The notes below the pieces were generated by a model, which searched no databases, was not told where the DNA came from, and saw only the letters and a program-made list of their open reading frames with translations. Positions 35,991 to 43,734 of a DNA stretch of 64,000 nt are shown one piece after another (the first letter of the stretch is position 1; the number at the start of each line of letters is the position of its first letter). Position numbers and translations under genes: made by a program. Origin of the DNA: Alphaproteobacteria bacterium (GTDB taxonomy: Bacteria; Pseudomonadota; Alphaproteobacteria; MPNO01; UBA2964). Where the stretch lies: NCBI GenBank assembly GCA_012103315.1, contig WLWZ01000005.1, positions 167,601 through 231,600 on the forward strand. Reading direction: 5' to 3'.

Positions 35991-37382
35991 TTAGCGAACC
36001 GGCATATTCTTTCGACAGGACGCCAGTAACGACAGAACCTCGAAGGGCTCCTCAACCAGCATGTAACAAGGGACACCTTTAGGCTCGAGGTATTCCTTGG
36101 CGGCGACGTTGTGTTTGTGTTCGCCCATGAAGGTCACATAGACCGGCTTGTTGGGGTATTTCTTCGATAGGTCAACGATGAAATCCATCTTTGGTACACC
36201 GGTTTCGGTCGTCAGCATCATGATGACAACGACCGCATCGATATTGCGATCTGCAAGAACCGCATCCAGCGCGTCGCCATAGGCCTTTTCATACCCGACC
36301 AGCCCAACGCTGCCAAAGATATCAACCGGATTACGCATCCGAATGAATGGCGGCGCATATTCCTGCAACCGCTTACAGGTCTTATCTTCGAGATCCGGCA
36401 CCTCTAGATCTAGCGATCGGCAGATATCTGTTAGACAAACCGTAAAAGCGCCTGACGGCGACAGAAAAGACACGCGGTTGCCACGCGGCAGGCTTTGCGT
36501 ATCCAGCGCCTTAGCCACCTGAAATAGATGCGAATACTTGCGTAACCGCGTAACGCCGGCCTGTTCGATGGCGCCATCGACCACACGACCATCCGCTGCC
36601 AGAGACCCTGTATGAGCAACAGCAGCGGCGGCACCGGCGTCAGACGCTCCGCCTTTTAGCAAAAAGACCGGTTTCTTTTGTGAAACCCGGCGCGCAACGC
36701 GCAAAAACCGTTTCGGGTTCTTGATGCTTTCGAGATACATAAAGATCGATTTAGTCTCGTCGTCGGAGCCGTAATATTCCAACAGATCGCATTCATCGAG
36801 ATCAGCCTTGTTGCCGAGACCACAAGACCGCGCGATGCCGAAATTCTCTGCCGACATAATATGGCGCAGTGAAATGCCACAAAAATTACCGGTCTGGGTG
36901 ATGTAGGAAACCGAGCCACGCGGAATATCACCCAACGGAAAGAAGCTGGAGGTATAAGATGACGATGTCGAAACATGGCCAGTCGTATTCGGGCCGAGAA
37001 CCCGCGCACCAGATTCGCGGATGGCGGCTATAAGCTCGTCCTGCAGCGCTTCACCTGCATGATCAACTTCGGAAAACCCGCTGGCCGCCAGAACGATGGC
37101 TTTGGTGCCTTTCGCGCCAAGAGCCCGCACGGTTTCTGGCGCCAGGGATGCTGGCAACGTGACCACCGCCTGATCGATATTGTCCGGTAGCTCGTCGATG
37201 GATTTGTAAACCTTATAACCTTCAATCTCGCCGCCACGCGGATTAACGAGATATACTTTACCCTTGTACCCCGCATCGCGCATGTTTTTGACAACGACAT
37301 TGCCGGGCTTACCGGCTGTCGATGATGCCCCGATAACGCAGACGCTTTTCGGCGCAAAAAACTTTTCCATGACATCAGCCAT
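35991..37382 (-). CDS. NDP-forming acyl-CoA synthetase, alpha (CoA-binding) subunit
   Basis: A 463-residue protein with a CoA-binding Rossmann domain (FFAPKSVCVIGASSTAGKPG) and two succinyl-CoA-ligase-like domains, including the phospho-histidine segment in AVAHTGSLAADGR. Together with the beta subunit it should interconvert an acyl-CoA with acid plus ATP/ADP. The start is one base after the beta stop (TGACATG), so I discard 14 upstream codons. Similar split enzymes act on acetyl-, phenylacetyl- or pimeloyl-type CoAs; the substrate here is unknown. A role in releasing or trapping aromatic CoA esters fits the surroundings. Confidence 0.9.
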   Translation of the reverse strand: MADVMEKFFAPKSVCVIGASSTAGKPGNVVVKNMRDAGYKGKVYLVNPRGGEIEGYKVYKSIDELPDNIDQAVVTLPASLAPETVRALGAKGTKAIVLAASGFSEVDHAGEALQDELIAAIRESGARVLGPNTTGHVSTSSSYTSSFFPLGDIPRGSVSYITQTGNFCGISLRHIMSAENFGIARSCGLGNKADLDECDLLEYYGSDDETKSIFMYLESIKNPKRFLRVARRVSQKKPVFLLKGGASDAGAAAAVAHTGSLAADGRVVDGAIEQAGVTRLRKYSHLFQVAKALDTQSLPRGNRVSFLSPSGAFTVCLTDICRSLDLEVPDLEDKTCKRLQEYAPPFIRMRNPVDIFGSVGLVGYEKAYGDALDAVLADRNIDAVVVIMMLTTETGVPKMDFIVDLSKKYPNKPVYVTFMGEHKHNVAAKEYLEPKGVPCYMLVEEPFEVLSLLASCRKNMPVR

Positions 37383-37383
37383 G

Positions 37384-38097
37384 TCAGGAAGAGGCCCCGT
37401 CCGCCTCTGGGTCTGCCAAAACAATCAACGCATCAACCGCGACTGCTTTCGAGCCCCGGATAATAAGCGGATTGATATCGATCTCTTCGATCTCGGGGTG
37501 ATCCAACGCCACCTGTCCAACTGCCATCAACGCATGACACAAAATATCCAGATCAGCTGCAGGCATGCCGCGCACGGCTTCCAAAATTTTATGACCACGG
37601 ATCGATCGCAGCATGTCGCGAGCATCTTTCTTGCGCAGCGGTGCCACGCGGAAAGTTACGTCCTGGAGAATTTCAGTGAAGATACCGCCAAGTCCAAACA
37701 TAACCGCCGGGCCAAAAGAAGGATCGCGGTGCATGCCAATCATGATCTCTCGAGACCCTGATACCATCTCCTGAACCAAAAATGCGCCGTCGTAATTTTT
37801 GCCAGCGCGTTTGCTAATCGTCTTGAAAGCATCTACGAGTGCCGACTGCGACGCCAAATTTACCGCAATAAGGCCTTTCTCGGTCTTATGCGCTTCATCG
37901 GCAGAACAGCCTTTGAGAACGACCGGGTATTTGACCTTCTTTGCGGCAGCTTTAGCCTCCGACTGGCTTGAGACAAGGACTTCGCGGCTGATTGGAACGC
38001 CATAGGCCGCCAGAACGCGCTTGCTTTCATATTCAGAAAGCGTTTTTTGACCCTTAGCACGAGCAGCTTTGAGTATTCTTTCTACACGAGTTGCCAT
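37384..38097 (-). CDS. NDP-forming acyl-CoA synthetase, beta (ATP-grasp) subunit
   Basis: A 237-residue ATP-grasp domain. Clear segments are LSEYESKRVLAAYGVPISRE, KYPVVLKGCSADEAHKTEKG, GAFLVQEMVSGSREIMIGM and EEIDINPLIIRG, all characteristic of ADP-forming acyl-CoA ligase beta chains. It phosphorylates the histidine of the alpha subunit. It lies between the oxidoreductase gene (four-base gap) and the alpha gene (one-base gap), so the three are one transcript. Confidence 0.92.
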   Translation of the reverse strand: MATRVERILKAARAKGQKTLSEYESKRVLAAYGVPISREVLVSSQSEAKAAAKKVKYPVVLKGCSADEAHKTEKGLIAVNLASQSALVDAFKTISKRAGKNYDGAFLVQEMVSGSREIMIGMHRDPSFGPAVMFGLGGIFTEILQDVTFRVAPLRKKDARDMLRSIRGHKILEAVRGMPAADLDILCHALMAVGQVALDHPEIEEIDINPLIIRGSKAVAVDALIVLADPEADGASS

Positions 38098-38101
38098 GTG
38101 A

Positions 38102-39094
38102 TTAGCTCCGACCTGTTGTCAGGACGAGCTTACCCGGACTTTTACTTGCTTTGAACTGCGCCAAGGCCGACTGGAAATCACCGAGCTCGTATGTGCCTTC
38201 GATGCGCGGATTAATCTTGCCCTCGGCCAGCAGTTTAAGAACATCATCAGCGGCGGCTTTGATAACGGCTGGCTTGAACTTGAAATGCAAATCCAGCGCC
38301 ATTCCGACCAGCGTCACATTCTTGACGTTGAAATAGTTAGCCTTCGCCGTAGGAATTCCAGCGATGAATCCGATGCAGACAATACGCCCCGAACAAGCAA
38401 GCGTCCGTAGCGCTGCGGTAAAGATATCACCACCAAGCGGATCAAGAACGATATCGACGCCTTCCTTGCCGGCGGCCTCAAAGACCTGCTGACGGAGGTT
38501 CTCGTTGATGTCATCAACCGAGAGATCAATAACGGCGTCAGCGCCATTTTCCATAACGATCTTGCCGCGTTCTTCGGATGAGCTGCCGCCAACCACAAAC
38601 GCGCCGTGCGCTTTGGCAATCTGGACCGCAGCCAGACCGACACCACCGCTGGCACCCAAAATCAGGACCTTTTCGCCCGGCTGATAAGCACCGCGCTCCA
38701 TCAGCGCGACCCAGCTTGTCATATAGACTGTCGCCATCCCGGCCGCGGTTACGTAATCAACATCGTCTGGAAGTGCAAAACAGCGAGCAACCGGCGCGAC
38801 ACATGTTTCGGCATAAGCGCCCCACGCCACAATCGCCATCACGCGATCTCCGACGTTAAAGTCAGTCACGCCGTCGCCTATAGCAGAAATCACACCCGCA
38901 ACATCACGGCCCGGCGTAAAAGGACGCTCCGGTTTGGTTTGGTACATTCCCTGCATCATCAACGTATCGGGGAAATTAATCCCGATTGCGTGGATATCGA
39001 TCAATACCTCTCCCGCACCGGGCGTAGGTGCATCAATTTTACCTAATTTGTGATTTTCGAGGGGGCCAAAATCTTCAACAAGTACCGCACGCAT
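38102..39094 (-). CDS. NADPH:quinone oxidoreductase-family protein (MDR)
   Basis: An intact 330-residue zinc-free medium-chain reductase. It shows MRAVLVEDFGPLENH at the start, GINFPDTLMMQG, PFTPGRDVAGVI, the nucleotide motif GASGGVGLAAVQIAK, and DPLGGDIF. It reduces quinones or enones with NADPH. Unlike its relative near the left end of the window it has a normal N-terminus, which is the best internal evidence that the other is frameshifted. It heads the operon with the acyl-CoA ligase subunits. Confidence 0.92.
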   Translation of the reverse strand: MRAVLVEDFGPLENHKLGKIDAPTPGAGEVLIDIHAIGINFPDTLMMQGMYQTKPERPFTPGRDVAGVISAIGDGVTDFNVGDRVMAIVAWGAYAETCVAPVARCFALPDDVDYVTAAGMATVYMTSWVALMERGAYQPGEKVLILGASGGVGLAAVQIAKAHGAFVVGGSSSEERGKIVMENGADAVIDLSVDDINENLRQQVFEAAGKEGVDIVLDPLGGDIFTAALRTLACSGRIVCIGFIAGIPTAKANYFNVKNVTLVGMALDLHFKFKPAVIKAAADDVLKLLAEGKINPRIEGTYELGDFQSALAQFKASKSPGKLVLTTGRS

Positions 39095-39150
39095 CGAGTC
39101 ATCCCTTTTATCTGTAAAAGCGGGCGGACCCTACCATCGGTGTAGCGTGT

Positions 39151-39173
39151 GATAAAGACGCTTTTAAGGCGTC
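39151..39173 (-). terminator. Weak hairpin with short T-run after Rieske gene C
   Basis: On the minus strand GACGC and GCGTC flank a seven-base loop and are followed by TTTATC. The stem overlaps the stop codon of the Rieske gene. It is short, so termination may be partial. Confidence 0.4.
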
Positions 39174-40474
39174 ATTAGTCGTTCCCAGGCCCTAAATTGG
39201 GCCCGCTGCGGCAATTCACCTGTGCCGGTATTGATGACATCACCATGATTGTCGGTTTGATCAGTATCAAGACCACGGGCAAACCATACCCATTCCGAAT
39301 TTTCAGCGCTTGCGCCCATCTGACAGCGTTGAAAATTCTCCAGATCATCGGTTTGGATTAATGAAGCCGCCGAATGGGTTGCATTCAGCCCGCGAATAAT
39401 ATCGCGATTCATTTCCTCCGGCGCATCCTCGAACAGGACCGGCCATACCAAGATTTCAGTACGATCAACCGCAACTGGGCAAATAACGCGCACATGCTGA
39501 TTGAGCGCTTGTAACGACATGTTGGGGTAAAAAGCTGTGTTGTGACGCCTTGGCGCCAACACCTCCGCCAACCGCTCAGGTGAATGGTTGCCTTTCAAGC
39601 TCTCGACATAGCTCAAATAAGCAGGGTCATCGCGCCTTTTATCGGCAACCGGTTGATGGCCGGTATAGCTATGGCCGTTTTTTGCAGCGCCCCAGGCCTC
39701 CCGCTTTTCCCAACGTTCCGCCGCCTGACCTTCGTCACTAATTGTCGACCCCGCATCATCGCCCTGACGCCGAAAGAATTGATGACCCTGCGGACTCAGT
39801 GTCGATTCATGGCTAAACGGCACATGATACATATCGACGGTGTTTTCGAGCTGGAACTTCCAATTGCCGCGAAACACGTAGCGATGAATGCCTGCATTGA
39901 GCAGCACCTTACCCGACGGAGACCGGTCAACGATATCGTCAATACTACGCTGAGCGGGGCCGAGCCAGTCTCCTAGTGACGGCGCCTCTTCCGCAACACA
40001 AGCGAAGACGAAGCCACGATAGTTTTCAACATGTGGCAACCGCCGCATGCCAAGAGCTGGGTCGTTGAAGTCGACATTGCCGCCATATCCTCGGGGCATG
40101 GAAACCGCCTCAAGGTCGCCATTCGTCTTGAACGTCCAACCGTGATACGGACAGCGGAATGGCTGTGCATTGCCACGTGCCTCTACACAAACCTTCGCAC
40201 CGCGATGACCACAACTATTGTGAATGACATAGATTTCGCCGTCGCCATGACGACTGAGGATAACGGGGCGACGCCCCATGGTTCGGGTAACATAGTCGCC
40301 CGGTTCGGGCACTTCGCTATCGTGTCCGACATACACCCAGGCTCGACCGAAAATGCGGTCCATCTCGAGATCGAATATCGCCGGATCGGTATAGACGGAG
40401 CGATGTACACTGTCCGCGCGGACCAGTCCGCTTAGATCAGATGCGTTGCGAGGGGCGGCAAAACTATCATCCAT
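39164..40474 (-). CDS. Rieske non-haem iron oxygenase, large subunit (C)
   Basis: A 436-residue oxygenase. The Rieske ligands are C88/H90 (CGHRGAKVC) and C108/H111 (CPYHGW). The mononuclear site is VDMYHVPFSH, with H217 and H222 and the acid close by. No beta subunit or reductase gene is adjacent, so it may be an alpha-only enzyme. The start is the ATG preceded by GGGAGAG. It is divergent from the MFS gene, and the palindrome between them probably controls both. The operon on the other side contains phthalate-pathway families, so an aromatic carboxylate is a sensible substrate. Confidence 0.92.
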   Translation of the reverse strand: MDDSFAAPRNASDLSGLVRADSVHRSVYTDPAIFDLEMDRIFGRAWVYVGHDSEVPEPGDYVTRTMGRRPVILSRHGDGEIYVIHNSCGHRGAKVCVEARGNAQPFRCPYHGWTFKTNGDLEAVSMPRGYGGNVDFNDPALGMRRLPHVENYRGFVFACVAEEAPSLGDWLGPAQRSIDDIVDRSPSGKVLLNAGIHRYVFRGNWKFQLENTVDMYHVPFSHESTLSPQGHQFFRRQGDDAGSTISDEGQAAERWEKREAWGAAKNGHSYTGHQPVADKRRDDPAYLSYVESLKGNHSPERLAEVLAPRRHNTAFYPNMSLQALNQHVRVICPVAVDRTEILVWPVLFEDAPEEMNRDIIRGLNATHSAASLIQTDDLENFQRCQMGASAENSEWVWFARGLDTDQTDNHGDVINTGTGELPQRAQFRAWERLMTP

Positions 40475-40510
40475 ATCGTCAGTCTCTCCCAAACCGGCAA
40501 ATTTCGCTAG

Positions 40511-40525
40511 TGGAACAATGTTCCA
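40511..40525. promoter_or_regulatory. Perfect palindrome TGGAACA-A-TGTTCCA, probable IclR-type operator
   Basis: A perfect 7-1-7 palindrome lies midway in the 95-base gap between the Rieske gene C and MFS start codons. Operators built from TGGAAC and GTTCCA half-sites are typical of IclR-family regulators of aromatic catabolism. The assignment to IclR is by motif resemblance. No IclR gene is in the window. Confidence 0.65.
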
Positions 40526-40569
40526 CCATGTTCGCGACGCAGCAGACGGGCTATTGTGACGCCACCATC

Positions 40570-41922
40570 ATGACAGACACCCAAACAACAGCTCAGGCCA
40601 ACCCAGACGACGTCCCGTTAAAGACACAACTTGCCGTCTATGGGATCGGGACCTTTAGCACGACAACCCATTTCATGTTGATGGTCATTGTGCCGATCTG
40701 GGCTCGAGTGAATATGGGCATCCCTGAAGGTTTTACGCTCGGGCTTATCCTTGGCTGCCGTCCCTTGCTATCGCTGTTCCTGTCGATCCATGCGGGTACA
40801 ATGATGGACAAGCTGGGCACCAAACGGGTGTTGTTCTTTATCGGGCTGATGATCCTGACAACGCCCTTTATGTACCCTCTACTACCCTTTATCTCCGCCT
40901 TGATTGTCATTCAGCTTTTATCTGGAGTCTGTGATTCAATCGGCTGGATGGGTGCCCAAACACTTATCGGCCAAGTCATGCATGGCCGTACCAAATATGC
41001 AGCCCGACTGGGCGCGGTGATCAGGTCGGGCCATGTCGTCGGCCCGCCGGCAGTCGGTGCAATGTGGGATTTCGCCGGCCCGGTTGCTGCTTTTAGTCTG
41101 GTCGGGCTGAGCGGCATTGGATTTATGATTTCGGTCATGATGCTACCAGCAATTTCAGCACGTCCCGCTGGCGAGGCAGAGGCACCCGAAACACCTCGTG
41201 CGCCGATCAAATGGAAGTCGTTACTGCCCAACCCCGCCGATTACATCGCGTCGTTTAAACTGCTGGCATCCCCAACCATCGCAATCGTAATTCTGCTCGG
41301 CATGATGGTCCATATCGGCAATAACATTCAGAGCACGTTTTATATTGTCTGGCTGGAAAAATATGTCGGTGTCCCAGCAACATTGATCGGATTTCTTATA
41401 TCGTTTTCCTCCATCGCAGCTGCTGGCGGTTCACTGGTAGCAACGCCATTACGACGACGTTTCCCGGCCTTCTGGGTTTTATGGACGACCGTATTTGCTG
41501 CACTGATATTGATTGCCATTACACCCCTTCTCGGCAAAGCAGTGGTTGTAGCTGGTATAACCGGCACCTTGGGAACGATCATAGAAATGTCGCCGGTAAT
41601 CGCTGCATACACTGTCTTCTGCTTCGTCGCGGGGCTGAGATCAGTCTCCAATGGTATTCATCAACCACTCGTCATCACACTAATGTTGCGCACCGTTGGC
41701 CCCAATGAAAAGGGCAAAGCCATTGGGCTACGTGGCACCATGAACCGCGTCACCTCGATGATTGGTCCATTCCTGCTCGGTGCCTTGGCAAGCATGGTGG
41801 GATTGGAATACGGTTTTTATATTATCGGAATATTGTCGTCGGTGATCATGTTGTGGCTCGGCTGGTTAATGCTACGACATCCCGAGATTCACGACATCCA
41901 GGACAGGGTAAAGGAAGCATAA
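40570..41922 (+). CDS. MFS transporter, probable uptake of the pathway substrate
   Basis: A 450-residue major facilitator with about 12 membrane helices. After helix 2 the conserved loop reads HAGTMMDKLGTKRVLFF. Helix 4 carries GWMGAQTLIGQVMHGRTKYAARLG. The ATG chosen follows the divergent promoter; a longer frame would cross the operator and part of the Rieske gene. Its stop overlaps the SDR start (TAATG). Position as first gene of a catabolic operon suggests an importer for the aromatic acid, as phthalate permeases do, although its sequence family alone does not prove direction. Confidence 0.88.
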   Translation: MTDTQTTAQANPDDVPLKTQLAVYGIGTFSTTTHFMLMVIVPIWARVNMGIPEGFTLGLILGCRPLLSLFLSIHAGTMMDKLGTKRVLFFIGLMILTTPFMYPLLPFISALIVIQLLSGVCDSIGWMGAQTLIGQVMHGRTKYAARLGAVIRSGHVVGPPAVGAMWDFAGPVAAFSLVGLSGIGFMISVMMLPAISARPAGEAEAPETPRAPIKWKSLLPNPADYIASFKLLASPTIAIVILLGMMVHIGNNIQSTFYIVWLEKYVGVPATLIGFLISFSSIAAAGGSLVATPLRRRFPAFWVLWTTVFAALILIAITPLLGKAVVVAGITGTLGTIIEMSPVIAAYTVFCFVAGLRSVSNGIHQPLVITLMLRTVGPNEKGKAIGLRGTMNRVTSMIGPFLLGALASMVGLEYGFYIIGILSSVIMLWLGWLMLRHPEIHDIQDRVKEA

Positions 41923-42713
41923 TGCGACTTCAGGATAGAATAGCGATTGTAAGCGGTGCAGCGGGTGGCATTGGCGAAGGCGTTGCTAAAGGCTATGCGG
42001 CCGAGGGTGCCACCGTTCTCGCTTGCGACCTCAACGAAGACGGCGCTGCCAAAACCGCAGAGGCGATCAACAAAGATGGCGGCAAAGCCTCTAGCTGTCC
42101 TATTGATATTACAGATGCTGAGGCCGTACAGGCGATGGTCGCCAAATATGTAGGCGAACATGGCAAGCTCGATATCATCGCCAACGTCGCAGGCACCGGC
42201 CAACGTCATAGCTTTCTCGAGGCCAAAGTCGAGGAATTTGACCGCGTCATGAAGGTCAATCTGATGGGGACTTTCATCTGTGGTCAGGCCGCCGCCCGTG
42301 AGATGGTCAAACAGGGCTATGGTCGTATCGTCAACATTGCCTCCATTGCCGGCACCCGCGCTGGTTCTGGCCGCACGGCCTACGGGACCTCCAAATCCGC
42401 CGTCATCGGCCTAACACGGCAGGCAGCCTTGGAACTAGCCCCGCATGGCGTCACTGTAAATGCCGTTGCCCCAGGGCCAGTGGATACACCCCTGACCCGT
42501 GTCACCCATAACGATGTCACTCGTGAAGGCTATAAGCAGCTCATTCCTGCGGGCCGCTATGGCATGGTCGAGGAAATGGCCGACGCCGCTGTATTTCTGG
42601 CGGGTGAACAGGCATCCTATGTCAACGGACATATTCTTTATGTCGATGGCGGCTATATCGCAGCTGGCATCTCAACTGATTTCGGTGGGACGATAGATCC
42701 CAGTGCCAAATAA
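41922..42713 (+). CDS. Short-chain dehydrogenase/reductase (SDR), classical
   Basis: A 263-residue classical SDR. It has the cofactor glycine motif SGAAGGIGEG (11-20), the catalytic serine near S141 (NIASIAG) and the catalytic pair Y154/K158 (YGTSK). The C-terminal VNGHILYVDGGY is typical. Asp36 after strand 2 (LACDLNED) favours NAD+. It could oxidise a cis-diol or alcohol in the operon's pathway. Its start codon overlaps the MFS stop by one base. Confidence 0.92.
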   Translation: MRLQDRIAIVSGAAGGIGEGVAKGYAAEGATVLACDLNEDGAAKTAEAINKDGGKASSCPIDITDAEAVQAMVAKYVGEHGKLDIIANVAGTGQRHSFLEAKVEEFDRVMKVNLMGTFICGQAAAREMVKQGYGRIVNIASIAGTRAGSGRTAYGTSKSAVIGLTRQAALELAPHGVTVNAVAPGPVDTPLTRVTHNDVTREGYKQLIPAGRYGMVEEMADAAVFLAGEQASYVNGHILYVDGGYIAAGISTDFGGTIDPSAK

Positions 42714-42725
42714 TAGGAGGGGCTC

Positions 42726-43712
42726 ATGTTAATCGACATTTACACCCATATTTTTCCCGGCACGTTTTTCGAGCAGATGTCAAAGGCGGCACCACGGTTG
42801 GAAAATATCGGCAAACGTATGCAGGCCGTCGTTCCTGTTCATAATCTCGAAGAACGCTTTCGGCAGATGGATGCCTATGGCGATTACAAACAGCTGATCT
42901 CGCTGCCCAACCCGCCGCTCGAAGATATTATGGATGCCGAAACCGGCACGCACCTCGCCCGTGTTGCCAATGATGCGATGGCAGAGGAGTGCGCCAAACA
43001 CCCTGATCGATTTGTAGGCTTTGCCGCAGCCCTTTGTATGCTCGACATGGATAGTGCGATGGAAGAGTTACATCGTTCGATCAAAGACCTCGGTGCACGC
43101 GGCGTTCAAATATTTACCAATGTCGCCGGTGAACCACTCGACAAACCTGAATACCTGCCTTTGTTCGATGCAATGGCAGAATACGATTTACCGATCTGGA
43201 TGCATCCTGCTCGCGGCGCAGATATGTCTGATTACAAAGGCGAAGAACGAGGTCGCTATGAGATGTGGTGGTGCTTCGGCTGGCCTTATGAGACCTCGGT
43301 CGCCATGACCCGGCTAGTCTATTGCGGCATGTTCGACCGTCATCCTGACCTCAAGATCATCACCCACCATATGGGCGGCATGATCCCGTTCTTTGACGGT
43401 CGTGTTGGCCCCGGCATGGATGTGCTCGGTGCTCGTACCACCGACGAAGACCTTACGGGCGTTCTCCCGGCGCTCAAAAAGCCACATGCCGAGTATTTCA
43501 AAAATTTCTACGCAGATACCGCGATGTTCGGCGCAACGTTGGGTATTGAATGCGGCATGAAATATTTCGGCGTCGGGCACACCGTGTTCTCAACCGATTT
43601 CCCCTTCGCGCCAACGGCCGAGACCATTGAGGCGATCAATAGCCTCGAACTCGAACGCAATGATCTCGACGCCTTGTGTTCCGGGAACGCCGAACGGCTC
43701 ATGAAGCTATAA
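42726..43712 (+). CDS. Amidohydrolase-family decarboxylase/hydrolase (ACMSD-like)
   Basis: A 328-residue TIM-barrel protein of the amidohydrolase-2 family, which holds ACMSD, gamma-resorcylate decarboxylase and 5-carboxyvanillate decarboxylase. Visible sites are LIDIYTHIFP near the start (one histidine instead of HxH), WMHPARG, THHMGGM and the terminal FSTDFPF. A role as a non-oxidative decarboxylase or C-C hydrolase fits a pathway for aromatic polycarboxylates. It follows the SDR with GGAGG upstream of its ATG. Substrate unproven. Confidence 0.87.
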   Translation: MLIDIYTHIFPGTFFEQMSKAAPRLENIGKRMQAVVPVHNLEERFRQMDAYGDYKQLISLPNPPLEDIMDAETGTHLARVANDAMAEECAKHPDRFVGFAAALCMLDMDSAMEELHRSIKDLGARGVQIFTNVAGEPLDKPEYLPLFDAMAEYDLPIWMHPARGADMSDYKGEERGRYEMWWCFGWPYETSVAMTRLVYCGMFDRHPDLKIITHHMGGMIPFFDGRVGPGMDVLGARTTDEDLTGVLPALKKPHAEYFKNFYADTAMFGATLGIECGMKYFGVGHTVFSTDFPFAPTAETIEAINSLELERNDLDALCSGNAERLMKL

Positions 43713-43734
43713 GACTAACGACTGAGCAGGATCA

